Below are positions 16,562 through 26,007 of a DNA stretch of 64,000 bases, in pieces (within the stretch, counting starts at the first letter, position 1; each line of letters starts with the position of its first letter). The DNA is taken from contig CAUBWJ010000002.1 of assembly GCA_958439725.1 (NCBI GenBank), forward strand, positions 1 to 64,000. Reading direction: 5' to 3'. This DNA is from an uncultured Muribaculaceae bacterium (GTDB lineage Bacteria > Bacteroidota > Bacteroidia > Bacteroidales > Muribaculaceae). The notes beneath the pieces were generated by a model, which searched no databases, was not told where the DNA came from, and saw only the letters and a list, made by a program, of their open reading frames with translations. The translations under genes and the position numbers were made by a program.

Positions 16562-18616
16562 TTATTTAAGAAGACTTACGCTGCGGCGAATGAATTCGTT
16601 CAGGTCGGCTCCGCGAAGGAGTCCGTTGGCAAGAAGCGCCAGGTCAATCACCTGTTTGACCAAAGGCTGTTCCTTGGCGTAATCACTCACGATATGGTTG
16701 ATTTTATGGCGCTGGGCTTCGGTGTCCTCGTCGAAGTGCTTGATCTGGTTCTGCTGGTCGTCGGTGAGTTTGCCGTCTTTGGCCTCATCGCGTACGGCCT
16801 GTGCCTTGGTGGAGTTGGTGCTGATAACCTCATTCATAGGCTTGAGTTGAGGAATCAGATTAGCATCGGCATCTTTCATGATCTGACCTACAACGGGAGA
16901 AGCAACGTTGACAATAAGGTTGTAGCTGTCGGGGAGTTCACCGTAGAAACTCATTCCGGGCTGCATGGCTGCCATTTCCTTCATTCGGCGCATGTATTCG
17001 TTCTGGGTTATCATCACCGGATTGGCTTCGGGGTTCACCTGCTCGAAGCTTACAAGGAATTCGGCCTTGTCTACTTTAGGGATCTGGCATCTGAAGAGCT
17101 CAGTCAGGGCATCGCGCTGCTCGGGAGTGAGCTCGGCAGCTTTTTTATCGGCAGAAGGAATGAGATTTTCCGCGGTGTCGGAATCTACGCGGACAAATCT
17201 CGATTTCTCGATTTTTGATTCAAGAAGTCCTATGAAGTGGCTGTCGAGCTGGCCATCCATAAGCAGAACGTTGTATCCGCGGTCATTGGCAGCCTTGATA
17301 TAGGTGTATTGGGCCACGGGGTCGTTGGCGTAGATATATACCACGTTGCCGTCTTTGTCGGTCTGCGCGCCTTCTATAAGAGTGCGGTATTCCTCGAGGG
17401 TATAGAATTTGTTTTCCGTGTCTTTCAGGAGTGTGAACTTCATAGCGGAATCGCAGAATTTCTGGTCGGTAAGCATTCCGTATTCGATGAAGATCTTTAT
17501 ATCGTCCCATTTCTTTTCAAAGTCGGGACGGTCAGTGCGGAAGATATCTTCCAGACGTGAAGCTACTTTCTTGGTGATGTAACCGGAAATCTTTTTCACA
17601 GCGGTGTCGCTCTGGAGGTAGGAACGGCTTACATTCAGAGGAATATCGGGGGAGTCTATCACACCTTGCAGGAGCATCATGAATTCGGGCACCACGCCTT
17701 CAACGGAATCGGTCACATATACCTGATTGCAATAAAGCTGGATGCGGTTCTTTGTGAGCTCGAAGTTGTTTTTGATTTTCGGGAAATACAGGATGCCGGT
17801 GAGCGTGAAGGGATAGTCCACATTGAGGTGAATCCAGAAAAGGGGATCGTCCTGACCGGGATAGAGCTGATGATAGAACTCGAGATAGTCCTTGTCGGTG
17901 AGATCGGCAGGTTTGCGGGTCCAGGCCGGCTCAGTGCTGTTTATCACGTTCGGGTTGTCTGTATCTGTCATTTTGCCGTCTTTCCATTCCTGCTCGAAAC
18001 CGGAGATTACAGGAACGGGGAGGAAGCGGCAGTATTTTTTTAGGAGAGCGTTGATTTCGTTCTGGTCGAGGAATTTGGCATTTTCGGGGTCGATATGGAG
18101 AATCACGTCGGTGCCCCGCTCGGTCTTGTCGCAAGGCTCCATGGTGAATTCCGGATTGCCGTCACATTCCCACCTTACGGCCTGAGCGTTTTCCTTGTAG
18201 CTGAGAGAGCGGATTTCCACTTTGGTGGAGACCATAAAGGCCGAGTAGAATCCGAGACCGAAATGTCCGATGATAGCGGCGGCATTGTCTTTATATTTCT
18301 CAAGGAATTCCTCAGCGCCGGAAAATGCAATCTGGTTGATGTATTTGTCGATATCTTCGGCGGTCATGCCTATTCCGTGGTCGCTGACGGTAAGAGTGCC
18401 GGCTTCTTTGTCTACGGTCACTTTTACATTCATCTCTCCGAGCTCTCCCTTGAATTCGCCAAAGGAAGAGAGGGTCTTGAGCTTCTGAGTCGCGTCGATT
18501 GCATTGCTCACGAGCTCGCGAAGGAAAATCTCATGGTCGGAATAGAGAAACTTCTTGATTACAGGAAAAATATTATCGGTGGTAACTCCGATTTTACCTT
18601 TTTGTACAGTTGACAT
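16562..18616 (-). CDS. htpG: Molecular chaperone HtpG (Hsp90)
   Basis: A 684-aa dimeric ATP-dependent chaperone. The GHKL ATPase motifs are clear: ELVSNAIDATQKLK (about residues 35-48), DHGIGMT (about 79-85) and GHFGLGFYSAFMVS (about 117-130). The middle domain has YFPKIKNNFELTKNRIQLY and SPDIPLNVSRSYLQ. It begins at ATG 18616. No clear -7 box is visible upstream, which could mean a different, stress-dependent promoter. glsA follows. Confidence 0.97.
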   Translation of the reverse strand: MSTVQKGKIGVTTDNIFPVIKKFLYSDHEIFLRELVSNAIDATQKLKTLSSFGEFKGELGEMNVKVTVDKEAGTLTVSDHGIGMTAEDIDKYINQIAFSGAEEFLEKYKDNAAAIIGHFGLGFYSAFMVSTKVEIRSLSYKENAQAVRWECDGNPEFTMEPCDKTERGTDVILHIDPENAKFLDQNEINALLKKYCRFLPVPVISGFEQEWKDGKMTDTDNPNVINSTEPAWTRKPADLTDKDYLEFYHQLYPGQDDPLFWIHLNVDYPFTLTGILYFPKIKNNFELTKNRIQLYCNQVYVTDSVEGVVPEFMMLLQGVIDSPDIPLNVSRSYLQSDTAVKKISGYITKKVASRLEDIFRTDRPDFEKKWDDIKIFIEYGMLTDQKFCDSAMKFTLLKDTENKFYTLEEYRTLIEGAQTDKDGNVVYIYANDPVAQYTYIKAANDRGYNVLLMDGQLDSHFIGLLESKIEKSRFVRVDSDTAENLIPSADKKAAELTPEQRDALTELFRCQIPKVDKAEFLVSFEQVNPEANPVMITQNEYMRRMKEMAAMQPGMSFYGELPDSYNLIVNVASPVVGQIMKDADANLIPQLKPMNEVISTNSTKAQAVRDEAKDGKLTDDQQNQIKHFDEDTEAQRHKINHIVSDYAKEQPLVKQVIDLALLANGLLRGADLNEFIRRSVSLLK

Positions 18617-18693
18617 ATCTGTGTATATTTATGTTTATTGTTCTGATTGATTTTATGGCGGGGGGAAGCCGGCTTCTGTTATAACATAGTAAC

Positions 18694-18724
18694 AAAAAAA
18701 ATGCCACAGCAGTAGCCATGGCAT
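18694..18724 (-). terminator. Rho-independent terminator of clpC
   Basis: On the minus strand ATGCCA (18724-18719), a 12-nt loop, TGGCAT (18706-18701), then seven T (18700-18694). It lies 37 nt after the clpC stop. Confidence 0.75.
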
Positions 18725-18760
18725 TAATTATAAATAATGTTAAACCGTACTGACGAATTG

Positions 18761-21340
18761 TCAGTTCAGGGCCGGTTTGTCGGGAGTGACAATGGCGGTG
18801 ACAAGTTTTTTATCCGTGGAATCGTAAGTCACTCTGACAGTATCTCCCTCGGAAATCTTGGCGTCCATAATCAGGTCGGCAAGATCGTCCTCGATATACT
18901 TCTGGATGGCACGCTTCAGGGGACGGGCGCCATACTGGGCGTCGTAGCCCTTTTCCGCAATGAAGTTTTTGGCTTCCTCCGTGATATCAAGCGAATATCC
19001 GAGCGATTCAAGTCGCTTGCGGAAACCGGCAAGTTCGATGTCGATAATCTTGAAGATGGCATCTTTACTGAGCTGGTCGAACATTATCACATCGTCCACG
19101 CGATTCAGGAATTCGGGGGAGAACGCCTTCTGGAGGGCTTTGCTTATTATTGCCTGGGCGTTGGCGGAAGTGTCGGTGCCGGGAGTGGAGAATCCTACGC
19201 CGGTCGAGCCGAAGTCCTTGAGCTGACGCGTACCGATGTTGGATGTCATGATTATTATAGTGTTCTTAAAATCGATACGGCGTCCGAGGCTGTCGGTCAG
19301 ACGGCCTTCGTCCATAACCTGAAGCAAAAGGTTGAATACATCAGGATGGGCTTTCTCGATTTCATCAAGAAGCACCACGGAGTAGGGCCGACGGCGCACC
19401 TTTTCGGTAAGCTGACCGCCTTCTTCATATCCCACATATCCCGGAGGCGCTCCTACGAGACGGCTCACCGTGAATTTTTCCATGTATTCGCTCATATCCA
19501 TTCTGATGAGAGTGTCGGATGAGTCGAAAAGATACTCCGCGAGTTTTTTTGCAAGATGGGTCTTGCCCACTCCGGTAGGCCCGAGGAACATGAAAACTCC
19601 GATAGGCTTTGAAGGATCTTTAAGTCCTATGCGGTTGCGCTGGATGGCTTTTACAATCTTGTCGATGGCATTATCCTGGCCTATGATTTCGCTCTTAAGC
19701 TTCGGAGCCATTTCTTTCAGACGGCGCCCTTCGGCCTGGGCTATCCGCTGGACGGGAACACCGGTCATCATTGCCACAACCTCGGCCACTTTGTCATCGT
19801 CCACGGTCTCGCGGTGAGATGAAAGATGCTTTTCCCACTGCTCTTTCTGCTGTTCAAGCTGTTTTTTCAACTGCTGTTCGCTGTCGCGGTAACCGGCGGC
19901 TTTCTCAAAGTCCTGGGCCTGAGCGGCTGCGATTTTGAGCGCTGACGTCTCTGCAATCTGTTCTTCGAGCTGCTCGATTTCACGGGGCACCTCTATATTG
20001 GTGATATGGACTCTCGAACCGGCTTCGTCGAGTGCGTCGATTGCCTTGTCGGGGAAGTTGCGGTCGCTCATATAGCGCCTTGTGAGGTTCACGCATGCGC
20101 GCAGAGCCTCGGGAGTGTAGGTGACATTGTGGTGAGCCTCATACTTTTCCTTGATATTGTTGAGTATCTGAAGAGTCTCTTCTTCGGATGTGGGTTCTAC
20201 CATTACTTTCTGGAATCTGCGCTCAAGGGCGCCGTCCTTCTCGATGTTCTTGCGGTATTCATCAAGAGTGGTAGCTCCGATGCACTGGATTTCTCCGCGG
20301 GCGAGAGCCGGTTTGAGCATATTGGCCGCATCCATGGTCCCAGCGGCATTGCCCGCTCCGACTATCGTATGGAGTTCGTCGATAAAAAGAATTACATCCT
20401 TGTTTTTGGCAAGCTCGTTCAGAATAGCCTTTACGCGCTCTTCAAACTGTCCGCGGTATTTTGTGCCGGCTACTATGGTGGCCATATCCAGAGAGACTAC
20501 GCGCTTGTCGAAGAGCACGCGGCTCACCTTGCGCTGGATAATGCGAAGTGCGAGGCCTTCAACTATTGCAGATTTTCCAACTCCAGGTTCGCCTATCAGC
20601 ACCGGATTGTTTTTCTTGCGTCGGCTCAATATCTGGGCCACGCGCTCTATCTCCACTTCGCGTCCTACCACAGGGTCGAGGCGCCCTTCCTCGGCTGCGC
20701 GTGTCATGTCAATACCGTATTTGTCGAGGGCAGGGGTGTCGCCTCCACGACGCTGGGCTGTGGCACGCTGGTCTCTTGCAGATCCATGCTGGGCGCTTCG
20801 GTCGCTGTCGTCGCTTTCCATGGGGGCGTCATCGTCTGCATCGTCATCATCTGTGTCGTCAGCGAAATCCGCTCCCGCGGTGGGCAGTCCGGCGTTTTCG
20901 GCAAGTGATTGGAATAGGGAGGAATATGTTACTCCGGCCTGAATGAAAGGTGCCATATAAGCGGCTTCTTTTATTTCAGAATTATGGAAAATGGCAAGAA
21001 GAAGATGTTCAATCTCCACAGTGTTGCTCCTAAGCATGCGGGCTTCAAGTACACAAAGCTTCATAAGGCGGTTGGCCATATCGCTGACTGAAACTTCCGT
21101 AACATTGGCAGTATGGTCAATTCCCATTTCAAATAGCTGGCGGTCAAGCTCTTCTTTAAGAGCGTAGGCCGAACTTCCTCTTGTGTTGCGGTCAATGAGC
21201 TTGAGAGCGCGCTGCGAAGGGGCTTCGAGCAATGCCAGAAGCATGTGCTCGGGCCTGATAACCGGTGAGTTGTGACCGGCTGCCACGCTTGCGCTGGCAG
21301 ATAGCACGTTCTTTAGCTCTTGAGAAAAAACTGTATTCAT
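18761..21340 (-). CDS. clpC: ATP-dependent Clp protease ATPase subunit ClpC
   Basis: An 859-aa Hsp100 unfoldase that feeds ClpP. It has a Clp N-terminal double repeat (about 1-145), a first AAA module with GEPGVGKSA, a coiled-coil middle with a UVR-like stretch (ALKIAAAQAQDFEKAAGYRD), and a second AAA module with GPTGVGKTH and the ClpP-docking VGF tripeptide. The UVR segment and length mark it as ClpC rather than ClpA or ClpB. Odd: the linker after the N-domain (about residues 168-190) is extremely acidic, almost all D/E/S. It is monocistronic, with a terminator downstream. Confidence 0.94.
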   Translation of the reverse strand: MNTVFSQELKNVLSASASVAAGHNSPVIRPEHMLLALLEAPSQRALKLIDRNTRGSSAYALKEELDRQLFEMGIDHTANVTEVSVSDMANRLMKLCVLEARMLRSNTVEIEHLLLAIFHNSEIKEAAYMAPFIQAGVTYSSLFQSLAENAGLPTAGADFADDTDDDDADDDAPMESDDSDRSAQHGSARDQRATAQRRGGDTPALDKYGIDMTRAAEEGRLDPVVGREVEIERVAQILSRRKKNNPVLIGEPGVGKSAIVEGLALRIIQRKVSRVLFDKRVVSLDMATIVAGTKYRGQFEERVKAILNELAKNKDVILFIDELHTIVGAGNAAGTMDAANMLKPALARGEIQCIGATTLDEYRKNIEKDGALERRFQKVMVEPTSEEETLQILNNIKEKYEAHHNVTYTPEALRACVNLTRRYMSDRNFPDKAIDALDEAGSRVHITNIEVPREIEQLEEQIAETSALKIAAAQAQDFEKAAGYRDSEQQLKKQLEQQKEQWEKHLSSHRETVDDDKVAEVVAMMTGVPVQRIAQAEGRRLKEMAPKLKSEIIGQDNAIDKIVKAIQRNRIGLKDPSKPIGVFMFLGPTGVGKTHLAKKLAEYLFDSSDTLIRMDMSEYMEKFTVSRLVGAPPGYVGYEEGGQLTEKVRRRPYSVVLLDEIEKAHPDVFNLLLQVMDEGRLTDSLGRRIDFKNTIIIMTSNIGTRQLKDFGSTGVGFSTPGTDTSANAQAIISKALQKAFSPEFLNRVDDVIMFDQLSKDAIFKIIDIELAGFRKRLESLGYSLDITEEAKNFIAEKGYDAQYGARPLKRAIQKYIEDDLADLIMDAKISEGDTVRVTYDSTDKKLVTAIVTPDKPALN

Positions 21341-21680
21341 ATATAGAGTGAAAATAATCGGTGTAAATGGTGTGTTATGAACATGATTATAAATCCTAAT
21401 ACAAAGAAAGCAATAATTGTGCCAAAAACCGCATTAATTCATCTAAAAATACTAAAAACAGCTTTCAATGTGTCATAATAGTGCGCTTTCGCTCAGATGA
21501 AATGATAATTATTCACGGGAGAGCGCCGAGCTGATAAGCATTGTGAAATTTCAAAAAAATGCTTATCTTTGCTTTGATTTTCCCGCATGTAGCCTCTGGA
21601 TGACCGGCTTTGCCACCGGCCGTTTGTTGCTGCTGTGGTTTAACTCTTTGTATTAAAATAAGATAAGACATTTTTAAGCT
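21341..21680. other. Intergenic region between divergent clpC and gyrA
   Basis: A 340-bp divergent spacer. On the plus side it holds the gyrA promoter and a leader of about 105 nt containing a repeated ACCGGC. On the minus side I find no TAnnTTTG box for clpC, so its promoter may be of another type. A plus-strand 33-codon ORF (21377-21478) has no supporting evidence and is not called. Confidence 0.6.
21541..21571 (+). promoter_or_regulatory. Promoter of gyrA
   Basis: TTG (21541-21543), a 20-bp spacer and TATCTTTG (21564-21571). It gives a leader of about 105 nt before ATG 21681. Confidence 0.7.
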
Positions 21681-24233
21681 ATGCTTGAAGAAGACAGAAT
21701 CCTAAAGATAGATATTGAAAAGGAAATGAAATCGGCTTATATCGACTATAGTATGTCGGTTATAGTGAGCCGTGCGCTGCCGGATGTGCGCGATGGACTT
21801 AAACCCGTGCACCGGCGCGTTCTTTTCGGTATGAATGAAATGGGTAATACTTCCGATCATCCCCATAAGAAATCAGCCAACTGCGTTGGTGAGGTAATGG
21901 GTAAATATCATCCTCACGGTGATTCCTCTATCTATGGAACAGTAGTGCGCCTCGCGCAGCCTTGGGCTTTACGCTATTGCCTTGTGGACGGTCACGGAAA
22001 CTTTGGTTCTGTGGATGGTGACGGCGCTGCCGCCATGCGTTATACCGAGGTGCGTCTTCAGCGTATGGGCGAGGAGATGCTCAGCGATATAGAGTCGGAA
22101 ACCGTAGATTTCCAGCCAAATTATGACAACTCGCGTCAGGAGCCCGTGGTGCTTCCCACCCGTTTCCCGAATCTTCTCGTAAACGGCGCGTCAGGTATAG
22201 CCGTGGGCATGGCCACAAATATGCCGCCCCACAATCTCACCGAAGCCATCAATGCCTCGATAGCGCTTGTGGACAATCCCGAGCTGACCGTAGGGGAACT
22301 CATGAAGTATGTAACCGCCCCCGATTTCCCCACGGGAGGAACAATCTATGGCTATCAGGGAGTGCGTGACGCTTACGAGACCGGCCGCGGCCGCATTATA
22401 ATCCGCGCCAAGGCCGAAATCGAGCAGGAAGCCAATCATGAGAATATCATAGTAACCGAGATTCCTTATAATGTCAACAAGGCTCTTCTTATCGAATACA
22501 TAGCGGAACTTGTCACAGAAAAGAAGCTTGACGGCATAGCCGACATAAACGACGAGAGCAACTACAAGGGTATGCGTATCGTCATCAAACTTAAAGCGGA
22601 TGCAAACGCCAATGTGGTGCTCAACAAGCTTTACAAGATGACGCAGATGCAGGCCTCTTTCTCGGTAAACAATGTAGCCCTTGTTCATGGCCGCCCCAAA
22701 ACTCTTAACCTTAAGGAAATCCTTCAGTCGTTTGTGGACCATCGTCATGAGGTCGTTATCCGCCGTACGAAGTTCCAGCTTCGTAAAGCCGAGGAACGTG
22801 CCCATATTCTCCAGGGTCTTATCATCGCATCGCAGAATATAGACGAGGTGATTCATATTATCCGGGAAAGTTCTTCCACGGAGGCTGCCCGTGCCACCCT
22901 TACCGAGAGGTTCAACCTCAGCGACGCGCAGACTGCCGCCATCGTCGAGATGCGTCTCAAGCAGCTCACGGGTATGGAGCAGGACAAGCTTCGCGAGAAT
23001 TTCGACCAGGTGATGGCTGAGATCAGCAACCTCAAGGAAATTCTCAGCAACGACCATGTGTGTCGCGAGCTTATCAAATCGGAACTCGTAGAGATTCGCG
23101 ACAAATATGGCGATGAGCGTCGCACCGACATTGATTACACCGCAGGCGAATTCAACGCCGAAGACTTCTATGCCGACGACGAGATGATAATCACCATTTC
23201 TCATCTTGGCTATATCAAGCGTACACCTCTTTCGGAATTCCGCGCCCAGAACCGCGGCGGCGTCGGCTCGAAGGGAAGCGAGACACGCGACGAGGACTTT
23301 ATAGAGTACATCTATACAGCGTCCATGCACAGCTCGCTCCTGTTCTTCACCCAGCGTGGTATCGTCTACAAAATGAAGGTTTACGAACTCCCTGAGGGTG
23401 CCAAGAACTCCAAGGGACGCGCTATCCAGAATCTTCTTAATATAGAGAACGGTGATTCCGTTACGGCATTCATCTCATGCAAGAATCTCGAGGATGAGGA
23501 ATTCGTAAGCTCGCATAACCTTGTATTTGCCACCAAATGCGGCGTGGTGAAAAAGACTTCGCTGCGCGAATATGCCCGAGTTAATATTAAAGGAAAGAAG
23601 GCTATCATCATTCGTGACGAAGACCGTGTGATAGGCGTGGAGCTCACCGACGGTGATTCCGAGATAATTCTGGCTAACCGCAACGGTCGTGCCATACGTT
23701 TCCATGAAAGCAAAGTAAGGGAAATGGGTCGCGTGTCAACCGGTGTACGCGGAATGACGCTTGACGATGACGGCACCGATGAGGTAGTAGGAATGATATG
23801 CATGGAACCGGGTTCGGGCAACTCAGTGATGGTTGTTTCCGAGCGAGGATTCGGCAAGCGTTCCGAACTTGACGATTACCGCATAACCAACCGCGGCGGA
23901 AAAGGTGTAAAGACGCTGAATCTGACCGAAAAGACCGGTCCGCTTGTGGCAATAAAGAGCGTGAACGACCTTAACGACCTCGTGATAATTAACCGCAGCG
24001 GCATAACACTGCGCGTGCGAATGGCCGATTTCCGTGTGCAGGGCCGCGCGACACAGGGCGTAAGAATTATCAATCTTGATAAGCGCGGCGACTCAATCGC
24101 TTCTGTATGCTGTGTGGATTCTGAAGAGGAAGTCGATGAAATAATCGATGGTCTCCCGGAGAACACTCCCTCCGACAATTCTCTTTCCGATTCTCCCTCT
24201 CAGGAACCCGACAATGATGAAACTATTAATTAA
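21681..24233 (+). CDS. gyrA: DNA gyrase subunit A
   Basis: An 850-aa type IIA topoisomerase subunit that breaks and rejoins DNA. The catalytic tyrosine is Tyr121 in AAMRYTEVRL. The quinolone-determining region reads HPHGDSSIYGT: Ser82 equals E. coli Ser83, but the position equal to E. coli Asp87 is Gly86. The C-terminal wrapping domain carries a degenerate GyrA box (TNRGGKG, near residue 736) that identifies it as gyrase rather than topoisomerase IV, and a Ser/Asp/Glu-rich tail. ATG 21681. The TPR gene follows after 32 bp. Confidence 0.95.
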   Translation: MLEEDRILKIDIEKEMKSAYIDYSMSVIVSRALPDVRDGLKPVHRRVLFGMNEMGNTSDHPHKKSANCVGEVMGKYHPHGDSSIYGTVVRLAQPWALRYCLVDGHGNFGSVDGDGAAAMRYTEVRLQRMGEEMLSDIESETVDFQPNYDNSRQEPVVLPTRFPNLLVNGASGIAVGMATNMPPHNLTEAINASIALVDNPELTVGELMKYVTAPDFPTGGTIYGYQGVRDAYETGRGRIIIRAKAEIEQEANHENIIVTEIPYNVNKALLIEYIAELVTEKKLDGIADINDESNYKGMRIVIKLKADANANVVLNKLYKMTQMQASFSVNNVALVHGRPKTLNLKEILQSFVDHRHEVVIRRTKFQLRKAEERAHILQGLIIASQNIDEVIHIIRESSSTEAARATLTERFNLSDAQTAAIVEMRLKQLTGMEQDKLRENFDQVMAEISNLKEILSNDHVCRELIKSELVEIRDKYGDERRTDIDYTAGEFNAEDFYADDEMIITISHLGYIKRTPLSEFRAQNRGGVGSKGSETRDEDFIEYIYTASMHSSLLFFTQRGIVYKMKVYELPEGAKNSKGRAIQNLLNIENGDSVTAFISCKNLEDEEFVSSHNLVFATKCGVVKKTSLREYARVNIKGKKAIIIRDEDRVIGVELTDGDSEIILANRNGRAIRFHESKVREMGRVSTGVRGMTLDDDGTDEVVGMICMEPGSGNSVMVVSERGFGKRSELDDYRITNRGGKGVKTLNLTEKTGPLVAIKSVNDLNDLVIINRSGITLRVRMADFRVQGRATQGVRIINLDKRGDSIASVCCVDSEEEVDEIIDGLPENTPSDNSLSDSPSQEPDNDETIN

Positions 24234-24265
24234 TCCCCTCTAATAACTCTAACCCTTAACAGATT

Positions 24266-25492
24266 ATGAAGAAGTTAAGTATCTTAGCCATCACTTTTCT
24301 GGCTGCAGGTTCGGCAATTGCCCAGCAGCAGGTTGTGAAGGACGTAGAGCACATGCTCAAAGAATCCAAGCCTGACTATGCTGCGGCGCTCAAGGCTATC
24401 AAGCCGGCTCTTTCTGATCCCTCCACTGCCGGCACCATAACTCCCTGGCTTCTTGCCGGACAGGCCGGTTTCGGTCAGTATGACCAGGTGTTCCTCATGG
24501 AATCAATGGGAAATGGTCAGAATGCCGATGTGAAGGATGCCGCAGGCAAAGCAATGGTTGATGGCTTCGAGGCATATATGAAGGCTCTCAGTCTTGATTC
24601 CATTCCTGATGAGAAAGGTAAAATCAAGCCCAAGAAGAGCAAAGAGATTCTCAAAGCAATAGCCGAGCAGCATCCCCAGCTCCGCAATGCAGGTATTTTC
24701 ATGTTCCAGGCCCAGGACTTCGACGGCGCGCTCAAGGCATGGGATCTTTACGCCTCTCTTCCCACAAACCCGCTGCTCTCCAAGAATCCGCCTAAAGCCC
24801 TTCCTGATACCGTGCTCGGTGACGCATATCTTCTGCAGGCTCTTGCAGCTCTTTCCGAGAACAAGGATGCCGTGGCTCTGAGCGCTCTCCAGAAGGTGCC
24901 GGCATCGTTCAAGAATATTGATGTATATGTATATGGTGTGGAGGCAGCCCGTCGTATCAACGACTCTACCGCCATGCTTGATTTCGCCACTAAAGGATAT
25001 GAGCTTTTCGGCACTGAAAACATCTCGTTTATCGGTCAGCTGATCAATGCAAAGCTTCTTGCCGGCGATTACAAGGCCTGCCATGAGCTCGTTGAGAAAG
25101 CTATTGCAGCCACTCCCGCCGACAATACCCAGATGCAGTCGCAGCTTTATGATATCCTCGGTTATATCTGCGAGCAGGAAAATGACATGGCTAATGCAGA
25201 GAAAAACTATCAGAAGTCAATCGATCTTGATCCTTCTTACGCAAAGGCTTATTTTGACCTTGGCCGTGTGATCTACAACACAGCTCTTAAGTCGGACGAG
25301 CAGACCGAAGGTAAGAACATAGACGCTCTTAAGAACGACTTCCTCCGCGCAGCCGAGCTCTTCGAGAAAGCCTACAATCTCGATGAGACCAACATGGGTT
25401 CGGTTCCCGGAATCCTCTATCGCCTTTTCTACCGTCTTGGTGCCGGTTATGAAAACCAGACCACCCAGTGGAAAGCCGAAGCCGGCGAATAA
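24266..25492 (+). CDS. Periplasmic tetratricopeptide-repeat protein
   Basis: A 408-aa protein with a signal peptide (MKKLSILAITFLAAGSAIAQ) followed by alpha-helical repeats. The clearest TPR unit is near residues 294-330 (YDILGYICEQENDMANAEKNYQKSIDLDPSYAKAYFDLG), with further helix pairs before and after it. It probably mediates protein contacts in the periplasm; a specific role cannot be given. It lies 32 bp after gyrA and ahead of a strong terminator, so it is likely part of the gyrA transcript. Confidence 0.85.
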   Translation: MKKLSILAITFLAAGSAIAQQQVVKDVEHMLKESKPDYAAALKAIKPALSDPSTAGTITPWLLAGQAGFGQYDQVFLMESMGNGQNADVKDAAGKAMVDGFEAYMKALSLDSIPDEKGKIKPKKSKEILKAIAEQHPQLRNAGIFMFQAQDFDGALKAWDLYASLPTNPLLSKNPPKALPDTVLGDAYLLQALAALSENKDAVALSALQKVPASFKNIDVYVYGVEAARRINDSTAMLDFATKGYELFGTENISFIGQLINAKLLAGDYKACHELVEKAIAATPADNTQMQSQLYDILGYICEQENDMANAEKNYQKSIDLDPSYAKAYFDLGRVIYNTALKSDEQTEGKNIDALKNDFLRAAELFEKAYNLDETNMGSVPGILYRLFYRLGAGYENQTTQWKAEAGE

Positions 25493-25517
25493 TAGCCAGT
25501 AAGGAATAAGATTTTTG

Positions 25518-25554
25518 CGTCCCGATCATTTCAATATGTTCGGGACGTTTTTTT
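25518..25554 (+). terminator. Rho-independent terminator after the gyrA-TPR unit
   Basis: CGTCCCGA (25518-25525), a 14-nt loop, TCGGGACG (25540-25547) and seven T. A perfect 8-bp stem 26 nt after the TPR stop. Confidence 0.88.
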
Positions 25555-25682
25555 GTATCTCAGAGGTAAAAACAATGGGTGATAGAGGCCTATAATCAGT
25601 TAAGTTAAAAAATGTGAAATTTCAATCTTATCAGTTACCTCTGGCGTTATCATTATAAAAATAACTTAACAACAATTGCATT

Positions 25683-25856
25683 ATGAAATTCTTACTTGTT
25701 TTAGCCGTTATTCTGGCTGTGGTTGCCATCGGATTCCTTTGCGCAACGCTTTTCACTACCGGAGCTTCCCTCGTTTATCCATCAATAGGAGCCGGTCTTG
25801 CTCTCGTGGCATTCATCCTTGTCCTGGTAGCGTTTGTCAATAAATCGACAAACTGA
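25683..25856 (+). CDS. 57-aa two-span membrane protein, unknown function
   Basis: A small ORF from ATG 25683 to TGA 25856. The product begins MKFLLVLAVILAVVAIGFLCA and is almost entirely two hydrophobic helices (about residues 2-21 and 33-51) joined by a short FTTGASLVYPS loop, ending FVNKSTN. I do not recognise the family. It is supported as a gene by its own position between two rho-independent terminators (25518-25554 and 25896-25936), the codon quality and the typical membrane layout. It could be a small regulator of a membrane complex. Confidence 0.7.
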   Translation: MKFLLVLAVILAVVAIGFLCATLFTTGASLVYPSIGAGLALVAFILVLVAFVNKSTN

Positions 25857-25895
25857 TATCCTGAGCTCAATTCCATTCAGATAAATAATACTAAG

Positions 25896-25936
25896 CGGCC
25901 TCTTTCATCCGGCATACGGAGAGAGAGGCCGTTTTT
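25896..25936 (+). terminator. Rho-independent terminator after the 57-aa membrane protein gene
   Basis: CGGCCTCT (25896-25903), a 20-nt loop, AGAGGCCG (25924-25931) and five T. The -33 box of the next promoter overlaps its T-run. Confidence 0.8.
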
Positions 25937-25964
25937 GTGCCGTAAATAAAATTATGTACCTTTG
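25934..25964 (+). promoter_or_regulatory. Promoter of the DUF1599-DoxX gene pair
   Basis: TTTG (25934-25937), a 19-bp spacer and TACCTTTG (25957-25964), exact in both boxes. The leader to ATG 26008 is about 37 nt. Confidence 0.75.
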
Positions 25965-26007
25965 CATTAACCCGTACAGGGCTTAATAAACAAATCCAAA
26001 TTTACTC

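Noticed and set aside
20006..20908. A 300-codon plus-strand open frame inside clpC
   Set aside because: Antisense to conserved AAA modules; the translated sequence shows no family pattern.
21377..21478. A 33-codon plus-strand ORF in the clpC-gyrA spacer
   Set aside because: No promoter at a suitable distance, and the sequence lies where the clpC promoter is expected.
22191..23330. A 379-codon open frame on the minus strand inside gyrA
   Set aside because: It is wholly antisense to a certain gene, has no recognisable domain or promoter, and arises from the regular codon pattern of gyrA.
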